Source: Arthrobacter silviterrae (lineage in GTDB: Bacteria; Actinomycetota; Actinomycetes; Actinomycetales; Micrococcaceae). From it: a DNA stretch of 64,000 bases. The DNA lies in contig NZ_JAAKZI010000007.1 in NCBI RefSeq assembly GCF_011045165.1, positions 62,001 to 126,000 of the forward strand, written 5' to 3'. The position numbers and the translations under genes were made by a program. Position 1 is the stretch's first letter, and every line of letters starts with the position of its first letter. Positions 33,751 through 42,113 of this stretch are shown here, one piece after another. The notes under the pieces are model-generated. The model was not told the origin of the DNA. It saw only the letters and a program-made list of their open reading frames with translations, and did no database searches.

Positions 33751-36700
33751 TTGCATCTAAAAAGTCTGTCCGTGCGAGGCTTCAAGTCGTTCGCATCGGC
33801 CACCACCTTTGACTTTGAACCGGGAGTGACGGCCGTGGTTGGCCCCAACGGCTCCGGCAAGTCGAACGTGGTTGATGCGCTGGCCTGGGTCATGGGGGAG
33901 CAGGGCGCCAAGACCCTGCGCGGGGGAAAAATGGAAGACGTCATTTTTGCCGGCACGTCCGGGCGTCCCCCGCTGGGCCGGGCGCACGTGGCGCTGACCA
34001 TTGACAACACCGACGGCGCCCTGCCCATCGACTACACCGAAGTCACCATTTCCCGGACACTGTTTCGCACAGGCGGCTCGGAATACGCCATCAACGGCAC
34101 GGGCTGCCGGTTGCTGGACATCCAGGAACTGCTCTCCGACTCCGGCCTGGGCAAGGAAATGCACGTCATTGTTGGCCAGGGCCAGCTGGACAAGGTGCTC
34201 CATGCCACGCCCGAGGACCGTAGGGGCTTCATTGAGGAGGCTGCCGGCATCCTCAAGCACCGCCGCCGCAAGGAAAAAACCCTGCGCAAGCTCGACGCCA
34301 TGTCAGCCAACCTGGCCAGGCTCAGCGACCTGACGGGTGAAATCCGCCGCCAGCTCACGCCCCTGGGCAAGCAGGCGGCCGTGGCGCGCCGGGCCCAGGC
34401 CGTGCAGTTTGACGTCCGCGATGCCAAGGCCCGCCTGCTGGCCGACAGCCTGGTCACGCTGCGCACCGCCGTCGAAAAGGACGTGGCGGACGAACTGGCC
34501 CTCAAGTCCCGCCGTGCCTTGGCGGAGCAGGGACTTCAGGAGGGCCGCAGCCGGCAGGCCGAGCTGGAACAGCTGTCCGCCGCCGCGGCCCCCGTCCTCA
34601 CCGCGGCACGGGACACCTGGTACCAGCTTTCGGCAACGCAGGAAAAGTTCAAGTCCCTGGGCCTGCTGGCCGCCGAGCGCCAGCGCCACCTGGGAGCAGC
34701 CGAAGCCCCCGCGGATCCCAGCAGGGACCCGGACAGGCTGGCGGAGCAGGCCGCCCGCTTGCGCGGGGAAGAGGCGGAGCTGGACCTCGAATTGGAGGAA
34801 CGGCGGATCGCACTGGAGGCGGCCATGGAAATCAAGGACGACGTGGAAGCCTCCGTCCGGGCCGAGGAGCAGAGGGTCCGCGACGTGCTCCGGGCCACGG
34901 CCGACCGCCGGGAAGGGCTGGCGCGGCTGGCAGGCAAGGTTGCCTCGGCCAGGTCGCGGGTGGAGGCCGCGGAGGCCGAGATCGGGCGGCTGCACCAGGG
35001 CCGCGACGCCGGCGAGCAGCGGCATGCGGCCGCAGCCCGCGAGTTCGCGGCGCTGGAATCCCAGGTGGCCGGCGTCGAGGAGGGCGAGGAGCGCCTCGAC
35101 GCCGACTATGAGGAAGCCGCCCGGGCCCTGGCGGACATCGACACCCTCATGGAGGGCTTGACGGCGGCCCAGCTGGCAGCCGACAGGGAACGTGACTCCC
35201 TTGCCGCCCGCCGCGAGGCCCTGGCGGTGGGGCTGCTGCGCAAGGATGCGTCCTCGCACGTGCTGTCGGCTGGCCTGCCCGGCGTTCTGGGTGCCGTGGC
35301 GGAACTGCTCACGGTGGCGCCCGGGCATGAAACGGCCATTGCCGCCGCCCTGGGCGCGGCCGCAGGGGGAGTGGCTGTGGCCGATTCGGCCGCCGCAGTG
35401 GCCGCGCTGGAGCGCATCAAGGCGGACGACGGCGGCCGCGTCACACTGGTCGTTGCGTCGGCCGCGCCGGCCGGGTCTGAGAATGGACCACCCTCTGCGC
35501 GGGCAACCCTCGTCGAGAGTGCGGTGGCGGCGGTGGATGGCGTCGCGGCAGGGCGTGCACAGGTCACGGGGCCGGCGGAAATCGGTGCCGTGCTGGACGC
35601 CCTGCTGGACGGGGTGGTGCTGGTGCCCGACCTGTCCGTTGCGGTGCAGCTCCTGGACGGCTACCCGCACTTGACGGCCGTTACCGCCGGCGGGGATGTC
35701 CTGAACGCGTTCTCCGTGCGGGGCGGTTCGGCCACGGCGCCGTCGCTGCTGGAACTGCAGGCAGCCGTGGATGAAACGGATGCGAAGCTGCGGGCTGCGG
35801 TGGCTGACGGGGAGCGGGCCCGCTTTGCCCTGGCCGCAGCCGCTGCGCGCCGCCAGGCCGCCGCAGACGCAGAGGAGGCCAGCCTGGCGGCGCTGCACGA
35901 TTCCGACGCCAGGATCGCGGCGGTGGCGGAACGGCTGGGAACACTTGGCGCCACCCTGCGATCCGCAACGGGGGAGTCGGAACGGCATGCCCAGGCGTTG
36001 GGGCTGGCCACGGCCAACCTGGCGAAGGAACAGCAGGCCCTGGAGGAAGTGGCAGCCCGGCTGGCCCGCGCCCAGGAAGAGCCAACCGGCGCGGACCCGT
36101 CCATGGAGGAACGGGACGCTCTGGCTGCGCAGGCCACGGCCGCGCGTGCCGTCGAGATGGAGTCGCGGCTGGCGCTGCGCAGCACCGAAGAGCAGATGAA
36201 CGCGGTGCGGAACCGGGCCGCGGCGCTGGAACGGGCTGCCGCCACCGAACGCACGGCCCGCGAACAGGCCGCCAGGCGGGCGTTGCAGCGCCGCCGCCAG
36301 GCGGGGAAGGCGGAGGCGGTGGCGGCCGCCGTGGGGCAGGTCCTGCAGCATGTTGCGGCGTCGATCGAGCAAGGCGAGCAGGAGCGGGACGCGGCGGAGG
36401 AACTGCGCGCGCAGCGCGAGGTGGAGCTCATGGCAGTGCGCTCGGCAACGATGGAACTGGAAGTGGAGCTGGCCCGGCTGACGGACTCCGTCCACCGGGA
36501 CGAATTGGCGCGCGAGGCGCAGCGGCTCCGCATTGAACAGCTGGAAAACAAGTCCATCGAGGAGCTGGGGCTCAGCGTTGACCACCTCATCAACGAATAC
36601 GGCCCGGAGACGCTGGTCCCGCCCAGCCCCGGGGCGGGCGCCGACAAGTGGGCTGCGCTGCGGGTTGAAGTGGACGAAACAGGGGCGGAAGTCCCTGAGG

Positions 36701-37377
36701 GCACCCCGTTTGTGCGCGAGGAGCAGGAGAAAAGGCTCAAGAGGGCCGAACGCGACCTGGCAGCCCTGGGCAAAGTCAACCCGCTGGCCCTGGAGGAATT
36801 TGCAGCCCTGGAGGAACGCCACCAGTTCCTCTCAACCCAGCTGGAGGACCTGAAATCCAGCCGCAAGGACCTCATGGACATCATCAAGGAAGTGGACCAG
36901 CGGGTCGAGGAGGTCTTCACCTCCGCCTACGCGGACACGGCCGTGCAGTTTGAGCGCGTGTTCGGCCGGTTGTTCCCGGGAGGGGAGGGGCGCCTGGTCC
37001 TCACCGACCCCGACGACATGCTGACCACGGGCATCGAGGTGGAGGCCCGCCCGGCGGGCAAGAAGATCAAGCGCCTCTCGCTGCTGTCCGGCGGGGAGCG
37101 CTCGCTGACGGCCGTGGCGCTGCTTGTGGCCATCTTCAAGGCCCGGCCCTCGCCCTTCTACGTCATGGATGAGGTGGAGGCGGCGCTGGACGACACGAAC
37201 CTGGGCCGACTCATCACCATCTTTGAGGAACTGCGCGAATCCAGCCAGCTGATCATCATCACGCACCAAAAGCGCACCATGGAGGTGGCCGACGCCCTAT
37301 ATGGCGTGTCCATGAGGGGCGACGGCGTTTCCACCGTCATCAGCCAGCGGATCGACCGCGCAACCGCCCCCACCTGA
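33751..37377 (+). CDS. smc: Chromosome segregation protein SMC
   Basis: This 1208-residue ATPase compacts and segregates the chromosome with ScpAB. The N-terminal head begins HLKSLSVRGFKSFASATTF and has Walker A GPNGSGKSNVVDALAWVMGE. Two long Ala/Glu/Arg-rich coiled coils (~170-500 and ~660-1010) flank a hinge near 510-650 (GVLGAVAELLTVAPGHETAI). The C-terminal head holds the signature LLSGGERSLTAVALLVAIF and Walker B FYVMDEVEAALDDTN. It starts with TTG 33751, 11 bases after AGGAG, a rather long gap. Divergent from oleA. Confidence 0.96.
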   Translation: MHLKSLSVRGFKSFASATTFDFEPGVTAVVGPNGSGKSNVVDALAWVMGEQGAKTLRGGKMEDVIFAGTSGRPPLGRAHVALTIDNTDGALPIDYTEVTISRTLFRTGGSEYAINGTGCRLLDIQELLSDSGLGKEMHVIVGQGQLDKVLHATPEDRRGFIEEAAGILKHRRRKEKTLRKLDAMSANLARLSDLTGEIRRQLTPLGKQAAVARRAQAVQFDVRDAKARLLADSLVTLRTAVEKDVADELALKSRRALAEQGLQEGRSRQAELEQLSAAAAPVLTAARDTWYQLSATQEKFKSLGLLAAERQRHLGAAEAPADPSRDPDRLAEQAARLRGEEAELDLELEERRIALEAAMEIKDDVEASVRAEEQRVRDVLRATADRREGLARLAGKVASARSRVEAAEAEIGRLHQGRDAGEQRHAAAAREFAALESQVAGVEEGEERLDADYEEAARALADIDTLMEGLTAAQLAADRERDSLAARREALAVGLLRKDASSHVLSAGLPGVLGAVAELLTVAPGHETAIAAALGAAAGGVAVADSAAAVAALERIKADDGGRVTLVVASAAPAGSENGPPSARATLVESAVAAVDGVAAGRAQVTGPAEIGAVLDALLDGVVLVPDLSVAVQLLDGYPHLTAVTAGGDVLNAFSVRGGSATAPSLLELQAAVDETDAKLRAAVADGERARFALAAAAARRQAAADAEEASLAALHDSDARIAAVAERLGTLGATLRSATGESERHAQALGLATANLAKEQQALEEVAARLARAQEEPTGADPSMEERDALAAQATAARAVEMESRLALRSTEEQMNAVRNRAAALERAAATERTAREQAARRALQRRRQAGKAEAVAAAVGQVLQHVAASIEQGEQERDAAEELRAQREVELMAVRSATMELEVELARLTDSVHRDELAREAQRLRIEQLENKSIEELGLSVDHLINEYGPETLVPPSPGAGADKWAALRVEVDETGAEVPEGTPFVREEQEKRLKRAERDLAALGKVNPLALEEFAALEERHQFLSTQLEDLKSSRKDLMDIIKEVDQRVEEVFTSAYADTAVQFERVFGRLFPGGEGRLVLTDPDDMLTTGIEVEARPAGKKIKRLSLLSGGERSLTAVALLVAIFKARPSPFYVMDEVEAALDDTNLGRLITIFEELRESSQLIIITHQKRTMEVADALYGVSMRGDGVSTVISQRIDRATAPT

Positions 37378-37398
37378 TCCCGGCAGTCCGCCCCGCCC

Positions 37399-37482
37399 CG
37401 ACGCTCCATCACTTTTCGCGGGCTTTTCCCGGACCCTCTATCACCTTCTGCGGGTTTTTCCCCGACGCTCCATCACTTTTTT
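37399..37482. repeat. Tandem 32-bp T-rich repeats, 2.6 copies
   Basis: Units begin at 37399, 37431 and 37463, exactly 32 bp apart; the third is cut after about 20 bases. The shared core is GACGCTCCATCACTTTT in units 1 and 3 and ACCCTCTATCACCTTCT in unit 2, followed by GCGGG and a T tract. They fill the gap between the convergent smc and MFS genes. The T tracts could aid termination of smc, but there is no clear stem. Confidence 0.7.
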
Positions 37483-37492
37483 GACGGCGCGG

Positions 37493-38797
37493 TCAGGGCT
37501 GGAACTTGGTGTCCCGGGCGGAGAGCCAGAACACCGCGGCGAGCAGCGCCACGGCGGTGGCCATGGAAAACGCCAGGCCGAAGGAAAACAGGTCAACGAG
37601 GTACCCGGCCGCAATGGGGCCGATGATGGCGCCCAGGTCCGAACTCATTTGAAACGTGGCGAGCACCTTGCCGCCGGATCGTTCGTTGCCAATGACGTCC
37701 GCCACGATGGCCTGCTGCGCCGGTCCCATGAGGCCGCTGCCCAGCCCGGCAATGGCTGAGACCACAAAGAACCAAAACTCGTTGCCCGTGAACCCGAGGA
37801 CGCCCATCCCGATGCCGTTGACGGCCAGGCCCAGCAGGACCATCGGCTTGCGGCCCCAGGTGTCGGCAAGCCTGCCGGAAAACAGCAGGGCCACGCCAGT
37901 GCCGATGGCAAACACGGCCAGGGAAATGCCCGCCACCTCGGGGCCGGCACCCAGGGCTGCGGTGGCAAACAGCGGCACCAGCGCCATGCGAATGCCAAAA
38001 GCCGACCACCCGTTGGCGAAGCTCGAGACCAGTACGGCGCGGTATGCGGGAATGCGCAGCGCCGCACGCAGGGGGAGCGGCTCCCGCGACGCCGCCGTCG
38101 TGCCTTTCCCCGAAGCGCCGGGCGCGTCCGACGCCGGTCCCCCGCCTCCCGCGGGACCGCCGGCTTGCACCGCGGCCGGGACCGCGACGGCGGCGCTTTT
38201 CACGGCGGGCAGCATGGTGGCGACCAGCAGGGCCACCAGGACCAGCGCACCCGCGTACACCAGGAACGGCAGCTGCAGGCCGAAGCCAGCCAGGAGCCCG
38301 CCAATGGCGGGTCCGGCGATGTTGCCCAGCAGGAACGAGCCCGAATACAGGCTGGAAACACGGCCTCGCGCGGACGGTGGGGCCAGCCGGATCAGCAATC
38401 CCATGGCTGAGACGGTGAACATGGTGGAGCCGATGCCGCCCAGCCCGCGGTATATCAGCAATTGCCAATAATTCTGGGCGAAGGCGCACGCCGCGGAGGA
38501 CGCCGCGACAATCAGGATGCCCAGGATGTAGGTCCGCCGTTCGCCCAGCCGCTCCACAAGGACACCGCTGAGCGGGGCGAAGACGAGGCGGGTGAAGGCA
38601 AAGGCGCTGACCACAATGGCCGCGGCGCCCACGCTCACGTGGAAGCTTTGGGCAAATTGCGGCAGCACGGGCGCCACAATGCCAAAGCCGATGGCGATCA
38701 GGAAGGCGGCGGCCACCAGGACCTTGATTTCGCGCGGCAGCGTGACAGTGCGGGCGGCTGTTGGTGGTGGGACTGGGGCGGCGGCATTGGTGGACAT
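37493..38797 (-). CDS. MFS transporter (drug-efflux-like)
   Basis: This 434-residue membrane protein has 12 predicted helices in two halves, separated by a central Gly/Ala/Pro-rich loop (~205-245). The first half carries the MFS motif A-like PLSGVLVERLGERRTYILG, and the second repeats it as FSGRLADTWGRKPMVLLG. It resembles DHA1-type multidrug exporters; the substrate is unknown. ATG 38797 has no clear Shine-Dalgarno. It is divergent from ftsY with a 66-bp gap and converges with smc. Confidence 0.85.
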   Translation of the reverse strand: MSTNAAAPVPPPTAARTVTLPREIKVLVAAAFLIAIGFGIVAPVLPQFAQSFHVSVGAAAIVVSAFAFTRLVFAPLSGVLVERLGERRTYILGILIVAASSAACAFAQNYWQLLIYRGLGGIGSTMFTVSAMGLLIRLAPPSARGRVSSLYSGSFLLGNIAGPAIGGLLAGFGLQLPFLVYAGALVLVALLVATMLPAVKSAAVAVPAAVQAGGPAGGGGPASDAPGASGKGTTAASREPLPLRAALRIPAYRAVLVSSFANGWSAFGIRMALVPLFATAALGAGPEVAGISLAVFAIGTGVALLFSGRLADTWGRKPMVLLGLAVNGIGMGVLGFTGNEFWFFVVSAIAGLGSGLMGPAQQAIVADVIGNERSGGKVLATFQMSSDLGAIIGPIAAGYLVDLFSFGLAFSMATAVALLAAVFWLSARDTKFQP

Positions 38798-38863
38798 CAG
38801 ATTGAGTGTTTCACAACCGGGACCGGGCCGTGGCCGCCCGCGCCCCCGTGAGAGACTTGGACG

Positions 38864-40072
38864 GTGAACCAGACTCTTGCCATCATCCTGTACATCGTCA
38901 TTGGGCTGGCCGTCGTCGGCGGCCTCATCCCTGTCTTCTTGAAGGCCCGGAAGAACACCCAAAACTACACGGGGCCGCGCGACGCCAACGACCCCGCCCC
39001 CGTCGATTCGGCCGGAACCGGCACCCTGCTGGAGGACCGCCCGGGCGCCCAGGCGCCGCCGTCGGGCATGGAAACGTCCGGCCTGGAAGCGCAGGGCGTG
39101 GACACGGCCGAACCGGCCGCCCCGGCCGCCCCGGCCCTGGAAAAGCCGCTGCCCGTGGAGGGCCGGCTGGTGCGGCTGCGCGCGCGCCTGTCGAAGTCGA
39201 ACAACGCCCTGGGCAAGGGGCTGCTGGCGCTGCTGTCCCGCGACACGATTGATGAAAGCGTGTGGGAAGAGGTCGAGGAAACGCTGCTGCTGGCGGACAT
39301 AGGCACCGACTCCACCATGGACCTGGTGGACACCCTGCGCGAGCGCGTGAAGGTTTTGGGCGTGCGCAGCCCGGAGCACGTCCAGGCGATGCTCCGCGAG
39401 GAACTCATCAAGCTCGTGGACCCCACCATGGACCGCAGCCTGAACATTGGCCGCCATGACGGTCGCCCCGCGGTGCTCATGGTGGTTGGCGTCAACGGCG
39501 TCGGCAAGACCACCACGGTGGGCAAGCTGGCCCGCGTACTGGTGGCCGAGGACAAGGACGTGCTGCTGGGCGCGGCGGACACTTTCCGCGCCGCGGCCGC
39601 CGAGCAGCTGGCCACCTGGGGTGCCCGTGTGGGCGTGCCCACGGTGAAGTCCGACGTCGATGGTGCGGACCCTGCCTCCATCGCCTTTGAAGCGGTGAAG
39701 GCCGGGATTGAGCAGGAGGTGGACGTGGTCATGGTGGACACCGCCGGGCGCCTTCAAAACAAGGTGGGCCTGATGGACGAGCTCGGCAAGGTCAAGCGCG
39801 TCATTGAAAAGCAGGCCACCGTGGATGAGGTGTTGCTGGTGCTTGATGCCACCACGGGGCAGAACGGGCTGAGCCAGGCGAAAGTGTTTTCCGACGTCGT
39901 GAACATCACCGGCATCGTCCTGACCAAGCTGGACGGCACGGCGAAGGGTGGCATTGTCGTGGCCATCCAGAAAACGCTGGGCGTGCCGGTCAAGCTCATC
40001 GGCCTCGGCGAGGGTGCCGACGACCTGGCGCCCTTTGACGCGGAAAACTTCGTGGACGCGCTGCTGTCCTAG
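38864..40072 (+). CDS. ftsY: Signal recognition particle receptor FtsY
   Basis: This 402-residue GTPase docks SRP-bound ribosomes at the membrane. An N-terminal helix (residues 5-27, LAIILYIVIGLAVVGGLIPV) anchors it directly, as in many actinobacteria, followed by an acidic/Pro-rich linker. The NG domain has GVNGVGKTTTVGKLARVL, DTFRAAAAEQLATW, VDTAGRLQNK and TKLDGTAKGG. GTG 38864 is the start. Its partner ffh is 4 kb away. A strong terminator follows. Confidence 0.95.
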   Translation: MNQTLAIILYIVIGLAVVGGLIPVFLKARKNTQNYTGPRDANDPAPVDSAGTGTLLEDRPGAQAPPSGMETSGLEAQGVDTAEPAAPAAPALEKPLPVEGRLVRLRARLSKSNNALGKGLLALLSRDTIDESVWEEVEETLLLADIGTDSTMDLVDTLRERVKVLGVRSPEHVQAMLREELIKLVDPTMDRSLNIGRHDGRPAVLMVVGVNGVGKTTTVGKLARVLVAEDKDVLLGAADTFRAAAAEQLATWGARVGVPTVKSDVDGADPASIAFEAVKAGIEQEVDVVMVDTAGRLQNKVGLMDELGKVKRVIEKQATVDEVLLVLDATTGQNGLSQAKVFSDVVNITGIVLTKLDGTAKGGIVVAIQKTLGVPVKLIGLGEGADDLAPFDAENFVDALLS

Positions 40073-40109
40073 CGGTGTGCGGCCCGGCCCGTAACATGCC
40101 GGAAACAAA

Positions 40110-40144
40110 GGCGGCGACAGGATTTAACCTGTTGCCGCCTTTTG
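40110..40144 (+). terminator. Rho-independent terminator after ftsY
   Basis: A 12-base stem (GGCGGCGACAGG with CCTGTTGCCGCC, one G-T pair) and a loop ATTTAA are followed by TTTTGT. It sits 37 bp after the ftsY stop and insulates ftsY from the amtB promoter region, which begins at its last bases. Confidence 0.88.
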
Positions 40145-40181
40145 TAACTTAAACGAAATTATTGCCGCCCCATGCCGAAAC
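40144..40181 (+). promoter_or_regulatory. Candidate GlnR box before amtB
   Basis: The half-site pair GTAAC-n6-GAAAT (40144-40159) matches the actinobacterial GlnR pattern GTnAC-n6-GAAAC. Another GAAAC is at 40177-40181, exactly 22 bp from the first b-type half-site, as expected for a two-box operator, although the second a-type half-site (CGCCC) is poor. It lies 95-132 bp before the amtB ATG. amtB-glnB is a classic nitrogen-limitation target. A GlnR gene is not in the window. Confidence 0.5.
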
Positions 40182-40275
40182 ACTCCGGCGGCACAGTTGT
40201 AAGTGTCCTCCTTGCACCAGCCCCGACGACGCGGCACCGCAAAAACCTCACTTGCAACGAAAGGCCGGCAGAGCC

Positions 40276-41631
40276 ATGAATACTGGCGACACAGCGTGGG
40301 TCCTGGTTTCGGCAGCACTAGTGCTGCTGATGACACCGGGCCTGGCATTCTTTTACGGCGGCATGACCCGGGCCAAGGGCGTGCTGAACATGATGATGAT
40401 GAGTTTCGGGGCCATTGCCGTCGTCGGCGTCCTCTGGGTGCTGTTTGGCTACTCGGCAGCCTTCGGCAAGGACGTTGGCGGCGGGCTGCTCGGCAACCCG
40501 CTGGCCAAGCTGGGCCTGCAAGGGGTCCTGGACACCGGCAAGACCATGCCGCTGGTGGGCACCATCCCGGAAATTGCCTTCGTGGGATTCCAGGCCGTTT
40601 TCGCCATCATCACCGTCGCCCTCATCAGCGGCGCCATCGCGGACCGGGCCAAGTTCGGCGCGTGGATGGTGTTCGCGGCCATCTGGGTCACCGTGGTCTA
40701 CTTCCCGGTGGCGCACTGGGTCTTTGACTTCAACAAGGACGCCAACGGCAACAACACCGGCGGCTGGCTGGGCCAGGGCCTGGGCGTCATCGACTTTGCC
40801 GGCGGCACGGCCGTCCACATCAACGCCGGCGCGGCGGCCCTGGCACTGTGCCTGATCCTGGGCAAGCGCAAGGGCTTCGGCAAGGACCCGAGCCACCGCC
40901 CCCACAACATGCCGTTCGTGATGCTCGGCGCCGGCCTGCTCTGGTTCGGCTGGTTCGGCTTCAACGCCGGCTCCGCCCTGGGCGCCAACGGCGTGGCCGG
41001 GTATGCCTGGATCAACACGCTCGCCGCACCGTGTGCCGCCACCCTCGGCTGGCTCCTGGTGGAACGGCTCCGCGACGGCCACGCCACCTCGCTCGGTGCC
41101 GCCTCAGGCGCCGTCGCCGGGCTTGTCGCCATCACCCCCGCGTGCTCCGCCATCACCCCCATGTGGGCCATGGCCCTGGGACTGCTGGCCGGCGTGGTGT
41201 GCGCCATGGCTGTGGGCCTGAAGTTCCGCCTCGGCTTCGACGACTCGCTCGACGTGGTGGGCGTCCACCTGGTGGGCGGCATCATCGGCACCCTCTTCAT
41301 CGGCCTGGCCGCGGACCCCAACTCCCCGGCTGCCGGCCAGGGGCTGTTCTACGGGGGCGGCCTGGAACTGCTCGGCAAGCAGGCCGTCGGTGCCTTCGCC
41401 GTGATGCTGTACTCCTTCATCGTGGCCTACGTCATCGGCTGGATCATCAACAAGACCATGGGCTTCCGTATTTCCTCTGCCCACGAGTCCGCAGGCATCG
41501 ACATTTCCGTCCACGCCGAATCCGCCTACGACTTCGGCGGCCGCGTCTCCGGCAGCTTCCACCCGCTGGAGGAAAACCCCGCCTGGCAGCACGAAACCCC
41601 CGCCCGCACCGAATCCAAGGTTGACGCATGA
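40276..41631 (+). CDS. amtB: Ammonium transporter AmtB
   Basis: This 451-residue protein has 11 predicted helices. The family begins LLMTPGLAFFYGGMTRAKGV and continues with the conserved helix SAALV, the GAIADRAKFGAWMVFA segment, FAGGTAVHINAGAAAL (first pore histidine region) and LLWFGWFGFNAGSALGAN. It conducts ammonium across the cytoplasmic membrane and is gated by PII. ATG 40276 follows AAAGGCCGGCAGAGCC; an open frame from 40162 is not needed. The stop overlaps the glnB ATG (ATGA). Confidence 0.95.
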   Translation: MNTGDTAWVLVSAALVLLMTPGLAFFYGGMTRAKGVLNMMMMSFGAIAVVGVLWVLFGYSAAFGKDVGGGLLGNPLAKLGLQGVLDTGKTMPLVGTIPEIAFVGFQAVFAIITVALISGAIADRAKFGAWMVFAAIWVTVVYFPVAHWVFDFNKDANGNNTGGWLGQGLGVIDFAGGTAVHINAGAAALALCLILGKRKGFGKDPSHRPHNMPFVMLGAGLLWFGWFGFNAGSALGANGVAGYAWINTLAAPCAATLGWLLVERLRDGHATSLGAASGAVAGLVAITPACSAITPMWAMALGLLAGVVCAMAVGLKFRLGFDDSLDVVGVHLVGGIIGTLFIGLAADPNSPAAGQGLFYGGGLELLGKQAVGAFAVMLYSFIVAYVIGWIINKTMGFRISSAHESAGIDISVHAESAYDFGGRVSGSFHPLEENPAWQHETPARTESKVDA

Positions 41632-41966
41632 AACTCATCACCGCCATCATCCGCCCCGAACAGCTCGACGACGTCCGCGGCGGCCTGGAAGGCTACGGCG
41701 TGCAGGGCCTGACCGTCAGCAGCGCCCACGGCTACGGGCGCCAGCGCGGCCACACGGAAATCTACCGGGGTGCCGAGTACACCGTGGACCTCCACGCCAA
41801 GGTCCGCATCGAGGTCCTCACCTCCGACGAACGCGCCTGGGACCTCATGGACATCATCGTGGCCACCTCCAACACAGGCAACGCCGGCGACGGCAAGGTG
41901 TGGATGGTGGAAGTGTACGAGGCAGTCCGCGTCCGCACCGGCGAACGCGGCGTCGCCGCGATCTAA
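41628..41966 (+). CDS. glnB: Nitrogen regulatory protein P-II
   Basis: This 112-residue trimeric signal protein senses 2-oxoglutarate and ATP/ADP and blocks AmtB. The T-loop GRQRGHTEIYRGAEYTVDL keeps Tyr46 and Tyr51; Tyr51 is the residue adenylylated or uridylylated by GlnD in this group. The nucleotide-binding GNAGDGKVWMV is intact. It is coupled to amtB by a 4-bp overlap, as usual. The gene for the modifying enzyme GlnD, often next in line in actinobacteria, is absent here; a hairpin and the opposite-strand zwf follow instead. Confidence 0.94.
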   Translation: MKLITAIIRPEQLDDVRGGLEGYGVQGLTVSSAHGYGRQRGHTEIYRGAEYTVDLHAKVRIEVLTSDERAWDLMDIIVATSNTGNAGDGKVWMVEVYEAVRVRTGERGVAAI

Positions 41967-41994
41967 ATCGTTTCCCCGGACCGCTTTTCCAAGA

Positions 41995-42046
41995 ACGACG
42001 CCGGCACCCGGGTGGGTAGTGAATCCCACCCGGGTGCCGGCGTCGT
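41995..42046. terminator. Long perfect hairpin between convergent glnB and zwf
   Basis: Two 22-base arms (41995-42016 and 42025-42046) pair perfectly around an 8-base loop TAGTGAAT; the core is GCCGGCACCCGGGTGGG. There is no T tract right after it. The location between convergent genes suggests a bidirectional transcript end. Confidence 0.75.
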
Positions 42047-42113
42047 CGTGACTGGGTGCCGGCCCCGTCGAGGTTTGAGATAACCACGTCGGTTGTCTCA
42101 CCCCTCGCAGGTG

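Noticed and set aside
34303-36822. 839-codon minus-strand open frame inside smc (and a similar 802-codon plus-strand frame at 29847-32255 inside oleBC)
   Set aside because: Both are shadows of real genes; their sequences show no domain, and the sense genes have all expected motifs.
38798-40108. Extension of the MFS frame into the ftsY region
   Set aside because: It is antisense to ftsY, with no membrane helices. The transporter fold begins at ATG 38797.
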